Assembly: GCA_948146395.1 (NCBI GenBank)
Contig: OX411559.1
Coordinates: 31,712,708 to 31,776,707, forward strand
Direction of reading: 5' to 3'
DNA from: Fragum whitleyi
Lineage: Eukaryota > Mollusca > Bivalvia > Cardiida > Cardiidae
Length of the DNA stretch: 64,000 nucleotides
In this document: piece after piece, positions 12,178 to 25,164 of the stretch
How the letters are laid out: each line of letters begins with the position of its first letter
Position numbering within the stretch: position 1 is the stretch's first letter
Made by a program: the position numbers and the translations under genes
The notes under the pieces: generated by a model
What the model was told of the DNA's origin: nothing
What the model saw: the letters and a program-made list of their open reading frames with translations, nothing else
Database searches by the model: none

Positions 12178-12552
12178 CCAAGGAACATTCATGTCAAGTT
12201 TGTATGAAATTAGCAAATTTGTAAGGGAAGAGAAGATATTCAAAGTGAAATTAAACCCAGCCCTGCCACGTACATATTTGGGCGATCAATCAAATGCACT
12301 GAACAATTTATGAAGAGTGTCATCCAAGGAACATTCATACCGAAATTCATTGAAATCAGCACAGTGTTTTGGCAGAACGCGATATTTAAAAAGATTTTAG
12401 AGAGAACATATGCCCCACCCTGCCACGCCAATATTTGAAATCAACGAAAATTTCTAGAACATTTAAGGAATATGGTAAATGCTTTTGCTTAGATTTTTGA
12501 AGATTTGAAAGGAAAAAATAAGCCCCGGTCTGTCACGACTTTATTTTGGTGA
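12178..12552. other. No gene recognised; possible tandem-like segment
   Basis: CCCTGCCACG and TATTTG recur at about 12258, 12417 and (as CTGTCACGAC) 12532, spaced about 135-160 bp, so this is probably an old tandem array inside an element, followed by G16 at 12553-12568. Confidence 0.45.
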
Positions 12553-12568
12553 GGGGGGGGGGGGGGGG
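12553..12568. repeat. Poly(G) run
   Basis: G16. Confidence 0.95.
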
Positions 12569-12744
12569 TTCAATCAAAACTTCTTGAACAACTTTAAAAG
12601 GCTGTCACCTATAGGCTTCTACTGTTCGTCTGTCCCAGAAGACGGGGACATAGTTCGAAAACCAATGAGGAAATCCGGGATCCGCCCCTGCATCTGTCGA
12701 GTAACGGATTCATTGAAGATTGCAGATGTTGTACACAAAAAATA

Positions 12745-12807
12745 GGAAAAAGAAGAAGGGAGAAGAAGAAGAAGGGAGAAGAAAGAAGGGAGAAGAAGAA
12801 GAAGACT
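12745..12807. repeat. GAAGAA/GGGAGAAG purine tract
   Basis: Repeated GAAGAAGGGAGAAGAA units on the plus strand. Confidence 0.9.
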
Positions 12808-12984
12808 GATAGATATGATATATTAAGATTGTATAAGAATCAAAGAACTGAGGTTTTTTACTGATCCAAAAATAAAAGAGTAGATTGTTATTTCTCTGGT
12901 CCATAAATAAAGGAGTTGATTGTTTCAGATGAACATTTTGTCCTCCTTTTTCTCATTTTTTTTTTTTAATTTCCCTTGGTTTAC

Positions 12985-13087
12985 GGTCAAAACGGCCCAA
13001 AGTCATAACGGCACAGAGTTAAAACGGCCCGTAATTTGGTCAAAACGGCCCAAACCAGTTTTGACAATCGGTCAAAACGGCCCAAAC
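12985..13087 (+). repeat. GGTCAAAACGGCCC motif island
   Basis: Five near copies of AAAACGGCCC(A), three preceded by GGTC, spaced irregularly. The mirror island is at 22328-22434. Confidence 0.9.
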
Positions 13088-14350
<1,263 letters not shown>

Positions 14351-14526
14351 CTCCACATTTTTGTTCCGACAGTTTCCGATTATGTAGTTATACTTGTATT
14401 AGAGTTTATTTTATAAAACAAGGAATAAAAAGAAATTAAAACAGAAGATTTATTGTATACAAATAGAGTAAGAAAATCCTCTACGAATCCTCTACGAAAT
14501 TGACTTGGTTGTTTTTATAAGGTTAA

Positions 14527-14815
14527 ATGTCATTTTTAACACTATCACAGTTATATTGCGGCGGCTGGTGACCATCACATGATTTTCTTTCGTTTCTCAC
14601 ACCAGCGGAAGATTAACAATATTTCGTCCGAGTAATCAACTGCTTATTCCTCTTAAGAATACTACTTATCAAACGTGCTAGGTTGGAGAATAATGACTCG
14701 TGTCACAACGACTTTTGTTAATTTTGCCGTATGAATCTTGCCAAGTCGTTGTTTGAACTCTCAACTCAGGATTTGCAGCCAAAATCGTTACCGTTGAGCT
14801 AGCCTGACTCGACTC
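14527..14815 (-). mobile_element. Degenerate tRNA-derived SINE
   Basis: The left part TATCACAGTTATATTGCGGC and TTTCTCACACCAG resemble the SINE-1 3' region inverted. The right part inverted gives TAGCTCAACGGTAACG and GAGTTCAAAC, old A and B boxes. Confidence 0.6.
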
Positions 14816-14829
14816 TCTTAAAAGTTCGG

Positions 14830-15787
14830 TATTTTATTTAACAAGCTAAGATGTTACACTGGTTGGGAAAAATAAAAGCATCTTCCATTGTAACCATAGC
14901 AACGCAATCAAAATTTGATATGTCCAAAAATTAATTACATGCAATGGTCATTTCATTCCCATAAATAACACATCTGGAACCATGTTTGCGGCTCGAATTA
15001 AACATGTGGCCTTGTTAGAGTCTTTTGGAAAGAAAACAAAATTTGAAGTAAATAGAAGGAAATGCGCCCCGTGGAAGCTCTACGATCTTTCTTTTTGGAA
15101 AGATGAGTTTGGGGTGGGGTGGGGGTTCAGAGATATGATGATGCGTTGTTGAATGCTTTCACGCCTAAACTTCTATAAATGATAATGCAGAAAATTAGTC
15201 AATGTCTCGCTTCCTTTCATACACAAGATAATACATTTCATCATTTACGCAAAAAATGTTACTTTAACGTTCGAATACTCTCATTTGAAAATGTATACAA
15301 ATCCTGACTAGACTGTGCAAAATGATCTAACTGACCAAGATTAAACTTTTAACTTTTGGAAAATGTTCTGAATCTATGCAGTATTCATGTATTGAAATGC
15401 AAACGATGATTGGCGAGCGACATGCTGAGTATAGCAAACAAAAATATGGCAGATTTTTTTTCTGTCATGGTTTATGATGAAACATTGAAGCATTTATCTA
15501 TTTATTTTAAAATAAAGTTTTAAAGCGCCAACGTCCGGTATGTTCAAGATAGGCCGCACGCTATCCTAAACACTGTTTATGTTTAACGTTTTCTATTTCC
15601 TGAATGTTCGGCTAACTTTCAGCTCACCTGAGCACATGGTGTTTCATGGGGACGAGCCTTTTTGATCATTGAATGTCTGTCGTCGTAATTGATCTTATTC
15701 TGCAAAGGTCGAAAAAGCTATCTCGAAAATATGATTTCTATAGACGGTGCAACTAAGGTTGTATTATTTTTTTTGTATTTTTTTTTT
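14830..15787. other. No gene recognised; truncated AGCTCACCTGAGCAC element start
   Basis: At 15620-15690 CAGCTCACCTGAGCACATGG and ATTGAATGTCTGTCGTCG match the left end of the larger elements at 34181, 38697 and 61971. The rest is featureless. Confidence 0.5.
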
Positions 15788-15920
15788 CATGTATAACATG
15801 ACAGTTGGAGCACCCAACATTATATTCCTGGTATTTCTCCCATCAGCACTACCATTAAAAATTACTTCCTTTCCTGGCCTTCAGGTGGGAGATGAATGTT
15901 AGAAAAGATATGTGCCGCCG
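15788..15920 (-). mobile_element. SINE-1 fragment
   Basis: GAGCACCCAACATTATATTC, CTGGTATTTCTCCCATCAGC and TGTGCCGCCG match the SINE-1 body and head edge on the minus strand. The tRNA head is lost. Confidence 0.7.
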
Positions 15921-16857
15921 TTTCGGTCATATTTAGACTACCGTTCACATTTCACTGAATAGTGTCAAGTTCAATGTAACAGTCATAGGTGAAATCAAAC
16001 CATTGCCTGGGAAACTTCAAAACCACCCATGTTGCACTTCTCAAAGTAGTAAAATTGGTATATCGTAAGCGGAAGGCTTAAACCTCGTATCTACAGCTTG
16101 AAAGAACGTGAGTTACGAGGTTTTTGTCGTACATTGGTTATGTTGTTTTCGAGACTTTATAATACAGTTTCGTGCTTATATGTTCATTCACCATTTTTCT
16201 ATGGAGGTAGGTATACTATTTCCGAAATGGAAATGTCACAAAATCGAATTATTTGAGCATATTTCTACAAAAAGGAGATCTAGTACTATAAAAGGTTAAA
16301 AAGGGTATCAGCTAATTTCTGTGAGTACTTGGGTATTTACGAATAAGATTTTTTTTATATATATTGCACAATTTAGGCCACCGAAACAATATTACAAAAA
16401 GTGTTTACAAAAACATATAAGAGAATAGCGATCAAACTTCGTTAAATTATTGCACTGAAATGTTCAGAATCATGGTTTAAATTCTTGTAACAATAAATTT
16501 TGGTATATCGTCGGCTAGAGACTTAAACCTCGTTTTTACGGCTTGAATACACTGGGGCTATATGAGATTCTGGTCGCTCACAGACGATATGATTTTAGAG
16601 TCCCGGTAATAACCAGTTGTGTATCATGCTAAGGTTTTCATATGGTATTTTAAATAACATAACCAAAATAGACTGCATTTGCAATAGTTGGGCGATCCGT
16701 TAATTATATTATGCAGGTCAGCAAGAACATGGATGTCGAATAAGGGGGTATCAAACCATTACCTGGAATCCCCATTTTTTCTCAAGTTTGCGGAATTTGC
16801 AAATACATATTCTACATTTAATAACTGAGTAACACTAAAGCATTTCTTCTTCTCTGC
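15921..16857. other. Diverged direct repeats, no gene
   Basis: TTGGTATATCGTAAGCGG... at 16054 recurs as TTGGTATATCGTCGGCTAG at 16500, each followed by CTTAAACCTCGT and CTTGAA. ATCAAACCATTGCCTGG at 15994 recurs as ATCAAACCATTACCTGG at 16750. Confidence 0.5.
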
Positions 16858-17393
16858 TTTAAGCCTAGTTTACATTTGCCACGATCGCCTTACGATATTG
16901 CCACGGTTCACAAATCGTGCGGTGTCCGCACGGGTTTCATAAAGCTGTCACAAGAATCATTGAGGTACCCTTGCGGCCATCGCAAGGTAAATGTGCGACC
17001 CCCGCTTCGAGAATTGTGCGATTTGACAACTTTATACACTGTAGACAGTGCAGCCGCCGTACAACCATCGTGCGGAACCCGCGCGGGGACCCTAGGATGA
17101 TCCGTTCTATACTTATAGGCAAAACATCATACGGTAGCCTTTCGATGTCCGTGCGGCGATCGTGCGATGCCTAGACGACGTGTCTACGGACTACGCTCTC
17201 CGAACGGTCTTGCAGTTTTAAAAATTTGTATTCCTATTTTTTATAAAAAATCGCAAGGTTCTGCGACACCCGTAAAAGTATGCGATGATCGCATGGACAC
17301 CGTATGTCGCCGCACGGGCGTCGCACGATTTTTGAATTGTGGCGAGTTACGGGCGCCGTAGGGCTCCTTAATCCAAATGTAAACTAGGCTTTA
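16858..17393. mobile_element. GC-rich non-autonomous DNA transposon, Harbinger-like ends
   Basis: 17-bp terminal inverted repeats AGCCTAGTTTACATTTG, each flanked by TTA. The interior is much richer in GC and CpG (ATCGTGCG, CCGCACGGG, GCGACG motifs in both orientations) than the surroundings. TTA duplications are typical of PIF/Harbinger. No transposase is seen; the open frames here are fortuitous. Confidence 0.85.
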
Positions 17394-18354
17394 CGGACAC
17401 ATACCGGTATAAGAAATTGTCAAAATAGAAATATGTCTTAAATATGACCATGGTTTTAAGATGAGCAGTTTTTTCGAGTCCGAGACTCCCATATGGTAAT
17501 TAGGACTCGCAAAACTATCCGATAAAGTGCCAGGAACCCTCTTTTGTAGGACTCATGTCTGCTTTGTACTAGTCGACTTACAAAATTCTGTTCTGCGCTG
17601 TTGGTTAAAAAAGATACGCAATTCTAAGCACAATGTATCGGTTAAATAACGAATCTATGGAAATATTAAGAAAAAGAAAGGAAAGCAAGAAAAATATATG
17701 ATCAGTAAATTTTTCTCGCAAGTCAACATGTCTGAAAAATGCATAATCCTTCCTGATGTTTTTTTTTTTTTTTTTATTTCTACATGTGCGCAACACCCAG
17801 ACTCAGATCTGTCTCTACAACCGCACATTCTGATCAAAGTCTTCAAATATCAATCTCTCAATTTCTCGCCATTACGCAAAAATAAAACGTTTTGAAATTA
17901 GTATTATTACTAAAGGTTACATTACATACGATTGTTTCATAATATTTCTTTTATAAAAGAAAGTCTCTTGGTAGTACATTTAGCAACATACACTTTACAA
18001 TCGGATTTTAAAACAAAATGCATGTGAGGTGTATCATTTTGATTACTCGATTGGTATATCAGATTCTTGATTTTGTCAGACATACATAAAAGTATTGGAA
18101 AGTTTAAGATGTTTGTGGCAAAACTGAAAACAACCTCCAGTATGAATTGTAGCTATGGCAACGGAGGTATTTTGACATATCTCACTAAATTTGTGAACTA
18201 TTAATTACATGTAATAGTCATTAATAAGGGCAGCTGGTATTGAATCCATATACATGTAGCTTTAGAATCTTGGACTAATGTTTCGTTTTCACACCAAAAA
18301 TAGAAAATACATCATTCTAAATGATCTTGTAAAAAGAGAAGTGAGTTGCAAATA
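17394..18354. other. No gene recognised
   Basis: AT-rich, T19 near 17757, no coding signal. Confidence 0.5.
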
Positions 18355-18601
18355 TGACCCGTCAGGAGAAAAGGAATCTTCTTGGTATTGCGTGACGAGT
18401 CGATCATAGCCAGACTGTGCGGACTGTTCACAGGCGTAACATTTTGCCTTTGGCTTTTTTTCTGAATCTGTGATGATCTTTCTTCTTTCCAGTAAGAAAA
18501 ACATTGAAATGCGAACACCGGCTGACCTCTACTGGAACCAATATCTCTCTAAGATATTTAATTTACGAAGTTCCCGGGAGGTCATTTTTGCATTACTTAT
18601 C
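18355..18601. mobile_element. MITE-B, diverged copy
   Basis: TGACCCGTCAGGAGAAAAGG at the left and GAGGTCATTTTTGC at the right, with AGACTGTGCGGACTG inside, follow MITE-B. Confidence 0.65.
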
Positions 18602-19195
18602 ATATAAATTGCAAGTATTGTTTATTCCATCTCGCTTTCTTTCATAAACTAGTTCCTTACTACAAAATAGAAATTTCAATAGCTTCAAAAATCAAACAGG
18701 GAATAGTTATGGTTCCTGTGCATTGCAATATCATTTTAAAGGATCTTTTCACCACTGAAGCTTGAAGTTGATAGCAAATGTACATACAGAGATGCTCCGG
18801 AAAAAAAATCTGAGTCATTATAATAACACAAAGGACAATAATCCCAAAATTATGCAACAAAAATGTTGTGGTTCTTATGCACCACTTTTCTCCTTCAAAG
18901 GTCTAAGGCCCGGTGCCACTGCACTAACGGACGAATTGAGAATGCAAAGCATATGAAAATCTTACAATGCATCGAAAAGATGATTTGTAAGCGTACATGT
19001 GTATGTATTTATCGTTTAAAATTTATTGATCCGCGTTGTCTTTTGTCTCTCAGCGTACGAGGAACATACGACATATGCATCCGCCCTTTCATCTTGTCGT
19101 ACCAAAAATGGGCTATATTAGAAAAAGAAGACAACAAACATTTTTGCTCTCCTTTACCACCAGTTTGCCCTTCTTTCTTTGTTCAAAACTTTATA

Positions 19196-19475
19196 GCTGC
19201 CGTCATAGCGCAGTTGGTAACGCGACGGACGGTCATTCTAGAGGTCCCGGGTTCGATCCCCGACGGCGGCACTCATTCTTTCCGACAAATTGTCTTTCAC
19301 CAATGGGTTGATAATCGTAGACCTATGTGAGATAGTAGCTGGAGGCTAGGAAAGGATGTAATGATTGTACTGGTGAGAGAAATACCAGGAATCCATTGTT
19401 AGGTGCTCCTGCCGCCGCGATATAGCTGAAATAATTTTGAAAGCGGCGTTAAACTCCATTCAATCAATCAATCAA
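19196..19475 (+). mobile_element. tRNA-derived SINE-1, full length
   Basis: The head GCCGTCATAGCGCAGTTGG to GACGGCGGCAC has box B GGTTCGATCCCC. The body has ACCAATGGGTTGATAATCG, GGCTAGGAAAGGATGTAATG and AGGAATCCATTGTTAGGTGC, and the tail is CAATCAATCAATCAA. It produces spurious open frames over 18863-19330. Confidence 0.93.
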
Positions 19476-19732
19476 AGCTTTATTGTGTCGAAAATCAATA
19501 TACAATCTCTATCAATGTTTACTCGTTTGTCTTGGAAAGAAAGCGAATGAAATTATGTCCTTATGTTAACGGGAAAGAAGAAAAATAAATGAATCTTTTA
19601 ACCCCGTATATAATTCAAATATGGAGGCTTGATTCTGATGTTTATTTTCCCCTTTTTTCTGCAATCCAAATTGAGAGCGCTAGCAAGGACTCCAATCTTG
19701 CTACGAGAATACCCATGGTTATCTGCTTCTAC

Positions 19733-19890
19733 AGTTAACAACATCGTGAAATTGACAAGGTGAAAATTTTTCGAATGATTTAGGAATGAAATTGAATGAG
19801 TGTGTGGATCGAGTTTTGAGTGAATTTAATGGGAGGTATTCCTATATCGCAAATTTTGTTCAGGATGAACACAATTAGCGATGTTGATGT
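19733..19890 (-). mobile_element. MITE-A fragment
   Basis: ACAGTTAACAACATCGTGAA and AATTTTGTTCAGGATGAACA, then ATTAGCGATG; opposite orientation to 46190-46625. Confidence 0.7.
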
Positions 19891-20285
19891 ATGTTTTCCA
19901 AAATTGAAGACATTGCCTACTTGGGGTACTCACGATGATCGGCGGGCTTCCTTACTAGCATAACAATATCGACGATGGATTCTTTAACTCAACGATTTTT
20001 AACCTACAACTTTATAACGTTAAACCTTTTTTTTGTATTCAAATTATGGGTTGCCCACCAGCCTATCATTTTTGAAAGCGAACTCAGTATGTCCGAAATT
20101 GAACGATCACTAGCCTTGATTCTGCTCGCGGTGAGTGCATTTAGCATCCTGTACATGAAGCTGGTTTTTTTACATGAATTGTGACCTGTCTCATGTGTCC
20201 CACTCATTCCACATAGATTTACGATTTTAAACCCGCTGATGTTATACATATATCGGAAGCTATGGGATATAAGAAATATGATCCT

Positions 20286-20312
20286 CACCCCACCCCACCC
20301 ACCCCATCCCCA
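20286..20312 (-). other. G-quadruplex-type tract (minus strand)
   Basis: On the minus strand five G-tracts of 3-4 are separated by one or two bases (GGGGATGGGGTGGGTGGGG...), a canonical G4 pattern. Confidence 0.7.
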
Positions 20313-21059
20313 CCATGATTTCGAGCATGATGCGCTCCGACGGTGGCTCTACTTAAGTAAGCGACATTTTATTACATGTCCTTCATTATCACGTCAGTTT
20401 ATTCAACGACAAAAATCTAAACTTTGACATTTTGGGGAAATCTCGATTTGTCAGTTTTCCTTAGTGTATGACTAAGTTTCGTTTTACAATAAACTTGTAC
20501 TTTGTATTCACTAGCTCAATGTTGTTCAATGCTAGTGCTTTAAAAAGTGATATCCTTTGTACTTGATACATTTAGAGAAAGCCAATCACATTACACGAAC
20601 ATTTGCTATCCTTTAAATATCAAAATTCAGTTTTGTCACTAGTATGTTTATAGAGGTTTCTTTCAGTCAAAACACGGATTTCAAATTTCAATTCAAATGT
20701 TGTTGTTTGAAATAGATGTGAAGTTAATGTTTTTGTTGTCAAGAAATATTTTTGAAACATGAGAAATTTCTTAACTAAAGTGTTCGTGTAATGTTTCTAT
20801 GTCTTTGAAATGTGTGTGCTCATTACAACCTCCTATGCTTGATGGTGATCACCATGGCAACTAACACAAGAATGCCAGTTTCGTAAAATTTAAACATAAA
20901 TAATTGCTTTAGGTGTCAGTAAAATAATCACCTGTTTCTTGTCTATGCATGTCTAGGCTGTAATTATAACCCTAAACAGCTCTTTAGTTGTCACATAGTT
21001 CTAGAAAACAATACCCTGTCAATGCTTTTACAGGTAATCTCCCCGGTAAATAAATATGC

Positions 21060-21135
21060 AACTTCGTTAGGATTCGAACCAGGGACCTCTTTGTCCAAAA
21101 GCGAGGGCTATAGGCCTACCGCGTTGCTATAAAAA
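21060..21135 (-). mobile_element. tRNA-like SINE remnant
   Basis: Minus strand gives AGCAACGCGGTAGGCC and GGTTCGAATCCT at A/B-box spacing, but the acceptor stem does not pair. Confidence 0.45.
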
Positions 21136-22327
21136 GCTAGCTTGTACGACAAGGCAGAACAAAACCCCTTACACATAAACCGGCTACCATATATAGTTAA
21201 AACAAAAGCAATCATAACATCATAACTACAGTACAAACTTTAGTTACAAGGCAGACGAAATTTATAAAAGGATTTTGTTAAGAAAAAAATACGTAATTAA
21301 CTTCAAAATTCAAGTTTGGGTTTTACTATACAACGTTGCCAATTGCATATTATCAATTAAATAAATCATTCGAATCTTCTTCAATATGTAAGCGGTCTGG
21401 ATGTGTTGTAAGTTCATGTTTAACAGAGTTTTTTAAAGGAACAAAACATATTAAAATTCCAAAATAAGATCTTGAGACAAACTAGACACTAACACCAGTT
21501 ATTCCTGGATATTGATGTGCAGTGGATATAACAGAACATTAAGAATCAGCCCCGAACCCTAGCTGACTAAAGAAAACAAACCCCGGGAGTAATGGCTATT
21601 AACGGATAACAAGTCAGATTTATGGCATCAGTCCCAGTGCTCATTTCACCTATCTACGGTCTCCGGTGCATTTCTTAAAAGGGAGCAATATTCTTCGCAT
21701 GTTGACAGCGTTTAAGAAAAGTTCAAAATGGCACCCAAAAGACTGATATATTACAACAAAACTTGTGAATTGGATTGGATTGTGTGTGAAATTACAATCC
21801 TTAACATGCGATCACACTTAAGCACAAAACTAAATGTCTACATATGCTTTACTAAAATGCAAAGTACTTATATGGCCCTTAAAAATATCTAAATGAAATT
21901 GAATGAATTAAGTCATATTATATTTCGCATATCAATTTAATATCAAAGGATTTTCATCATATTTGTTTAAAATAGACATGGCATAGAACTGATAAGATTT
22001 ATAAGGGTGTTGTCAATAGTTATCACATGACTTAGAGAATTCTTCATGGAATCATTTTGAACTCTAATTAGAATGTAAAAGAGTCAATATATATCTAATT
22101 TTCAAGAACCCCTTTCATTTTTTCGATAATTCATATTGAATATCCATAGTAGGAAAACACAATAAAATTAAATAAATGTTTATCCTTTATGAAAACTAGC
22201 ACCAATCTAAATATCTAAGAAACATTGTCCTTTACTGTGAAAATGTTCTTTTGGCAAGAACTGGTACTTGCCGAAAATTGGTCTCCAACTAGTAGTATTT
22301 CATAGATTTTTTCGTGAAAAATTGTAT
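21136..22327. other. No gene recognised
   Basis: AT-rich, no coding signal or repeat boundary seen. Confidence 0.5.
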
Positions 22328-22434
22328 TTGGGCCGTTTTGACCAAATGGAAAATCTGCTTTGGGCCGTTTTGACCAGAATGTGGGCCATTTTGACCAAAA
22401 TACGGGCCGTTTTGACTCTGGGCCGTTTTGACTT
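22328..22434 (-). repeat. GGGCCGTTTTGACC motif island (inverse of 12985)
   Basis: Five copies of GGGCC(G/A)TTTTGAC(C/T), the reverse complement of the island at 13.0 kb. Confidence 0.9.
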
Positions 22435-22477
22435 ACACCCTTTCCCTTAAAATGATAGGGGTTACTCCGTCAGAACT

Positions 22478-22650
22478 GGTACCACTCTTTCCACGTCATC
22501 ATTCAACGAAGCGTAGTACCAATCCGAACTGCCCAAATTTTGATGACGTAAAACACAACACGAATACATTGAAGTGTAAGTTATCAATATTGACAGAATA
22601 AACTTGCAATATTATGTGTCGAATCGCTGTCAGTTGTCTCTGCAATTACG
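22478..22650 (+). promoter_or_regulatory. Possible alternative promoter/first exon
   Basis: Contains CCACGTCATCA and GATGACGTAAAA (two CRE-like sites in opposite orientation), an ACCAAT box between them, and a donor-like ACG|GTAGGT at 22651. It is less AT-rich than its surroundings. Nothing ties it to a gene beyond lying upstream of the KIAA0319-like gene on the same strand. Confidence 0.15.
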
Positions 22651-23477
22651 GTAGGTGTGTTTCCAATTCTTTATCGAATTTTTATGCTAGTAATTCTTCA
22701 TTCGTATCGACATCTTAATGCTCAACTCTTCTCAAATGAGCTAAAAAACTGTTTTCTGAAACGTAGATTTCACGACCCGGACCCACTGCTAGAATTTCAT
22801 GAGTTGTCTTTTTTCTAATCTTTATTTATAGTCGGGGGTTTGTACGAGGTACAGTTAACAATTAACATAAGCTATGTATAGCTTTTAACCGACTTTTACA
22901 CATTCAAGATGTTATCATTTTTGCATGAGAAATTCGAGAGGCAGTGGAATCCTTATTTTTTTTTTTTTTTTTGTGGAAGGTTTTTCATCCACTGCTACCC
23001 ATTTACAGCTGGGTGGACTGAGGCAGTGACTTTTAAGTTTGTAAAAGTCTGTATTTTAATGTTCTCTTCCAGGGTTTTCCATGAATTTGGACCCCCTTTT
23101 TTTTAAAAGACCCCCCAAATTGTAAAAAACACATTCTTTATATACAGTGCTGTCGGCTAACCCTGCACACTTAAGAAAGTCAAGTATACTCCTTGACCCT
23201 ATTACCGGTGGTCTTAATGCAAGTTGTCTGTGTTTAAGAATCTCTTGATTTTTTTCTTAGAATATATTTTGTCATCACATAGCCATATCATTCCTTTATC
23301 AAACTAAGTACTTTTGTTTCTAGGAAAATGCATTTTAACAATAGTCTTTTGTTGGAAAAAACATGACCCTCAAGATTTGCCGGATCTACTTTTGTACCAA
23401 TTACCGGTGTACTGAGGAAAACCTTCAAAGTTCACAAATTACAAACCCTTTTGTATTCTTTCTATACATCGTACAGT

Positions 23478-24281
23478 CATGGCGAAGACCGTCGGACCGT
23501 CGGACATGTCCGACAAAAATCCCCTAGGTCCGGTAAAGTGTACCATATCGTCAGTCCGAATGTCCGACACTATTTTCTGGGCAGAAAATCTGTTTAAACA
23601 GTAAATCCAAACTTTCACTCAAGAAAACATTAATTCTGGTCAACCTTCTCACGAAAACAAACTTTGATTTTAAACTTTACATGGGTCTAGAATCCAACAA
23701 TTAACAGTTCTTCTACGACTTTTGGCACCGCTAGAATGTGCAAATTCTCTTTTACAAATTGTACCAATTAAGAGAAAGAAGAGATGATTTAAGGATCCAA
23801 TTTAGAAAGAATTATTGGTAGCTAGTCTTATCTTACCTGAATTTTTTGTATTTTTTCAATTTCAAAGGCACACAGACTAAAATATTTTCTGCTTATTCGT
23901 ACCCAAAAATGTTCGACCCATCAAATTATGTCTTTCTTTTTTTTAATGAAAAAATACAAATGACTGTTACCTTTTGACTTGAAAAGACATTTTTTAAAAT
24001 TCTGAAAATATCTGAAGCTCTTTTTATCTCAGAATCTTTGTTTTTAAATCAAAGCACTGAAATCACTGACAGAATGAGAGGACTTTGACAAGCTAGTTAG
24101 GCCTTTAATTGTAGTGCTACTAATTTTTGTAAGTTTTCTCTCTCAATGAGGAAACACTACAATGATGATATTATTTGTCCCCTTAAATGTTCGGTCTGAC
24201 AGGTCCGACTTCGGTCTGACAGTTTTTCAAGGACTGTCAGACCGACTGTCTGACAGATTTTCTGGGTCCTTCGCCATGTCT
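23478..24281. mobile_element. Inverted-repeat element, about 800 bp
   Basis: CATGGCGAAGACC at the left and GGTCCTTCGCCATG at the right are inverted. Near the ends, short TGTCCGAC/GTCGGAC and GGTCTGACAG motifs are clustered, resembling sub-terminal repeats of DNA transposons. The interior is AT-rich with no transposase. Confidence 0.75.
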
Positions 24282-24982
24282 GATCGTATACATTCTTTGA
24301 CCTATTTAGGTATAATTTATCATATTTTCTGTCCCAAACATTGCTCAACTTAAGTCTAACAAGAGAAATCCATACACCACCATGTCTAAACTTTGAATTC
24401 CTCTGTAAAATAGTAAAATTGATGTATGGATGTTATAAAATTTTAAACAGGACCTATCAGGGACCAACCTAGTTAATTATGGTATCTTAAGAATTAACTA
24501 AAATTTTGAAAAATTGTCTGAAGTATTTCTGTATTTGAAATTCATAATTTATTACAACACCGGTAATCGGTATACCCCGGTAATAGGGTAAGTGAGCATA
24601 CAAAATTCGTGTAAAGATGTCGGTTGTACAAAAAAATCAATACACGAATGTACTTGTTGACCATTTTGGCTATATAAAAGACATTTTATCTAGAACAAAA
24701 TATCACTAGAATTACACGATCAGAATGATGAACAGAGGCACCGTCGTGTATTCTCATCGCAGTTTTCGTCGGCTAACCCTGGGCAGTCGAGGAAAGTACC
24801 TAAATTTATTGTCCGTAATCTGTTAAAATGAAAATGAAAAACATTGAGACAAAAACGGGAATCTTTTTGCTTTAAAATACACACATGAACCTTTTGTTTG
24901 AAATGGTGTAATCAATCGAATTTTGAGTCTGAAAAATAGGTTGTTATGCATTTATGTTTAGTGGCCATTTTCTTAGTTTACA

Positions 24983-25164
24983 TGACGTCATATAGCTGCA
25001 CAGTTGTAGACGACGAGAAGGATTACCCGACATGAGTGTAGTTTAAATGGGGTCATAATGTGGCAAGTTTTGAACATAGAGGGAAAACCCTGTTCTTCTG
25101 TGATCTTCTAGACCAATTGTCAAGTTACAAAGAGGATTGGCATACAAAAGAGCTATGTGTAAAG
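24983..25164 (+). promoter_or_regulatory. Possible promoter with CRE and first non-coding exon
   Basis: TGACGTCA, the palindromic CREB/ATF site, lies at 24983-24990. Downstream, sequence up to AAAG|GTACAG at 25165 could be a 5' exon that splices to the acceptor at 30494. A 61-codon open frame (25060-25245) crosses the proposed donor and is unlike any family I know. No TATA box is evident. Speculative. Confidence 0.2.

Noticed and set aside
16876..17361. Overlapping frames in GC-rich DNA
   Set aside because: They lie inside an inverted-repeat transposon, differ in frame and show no domain.
19196..19270. A functional tRNA gene (also at 4322-4398, 57354-57426, 11910-11982)
   Set aside because: A and B boxes are present, but the cloverleaf is imperfect and each is joined to a shared SINE body and tail.
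18863..19330. 155-codon open frame
   Set aside because: Its 3' third is the SINE-1 head, and the 5' part shows no family motif or splice context.
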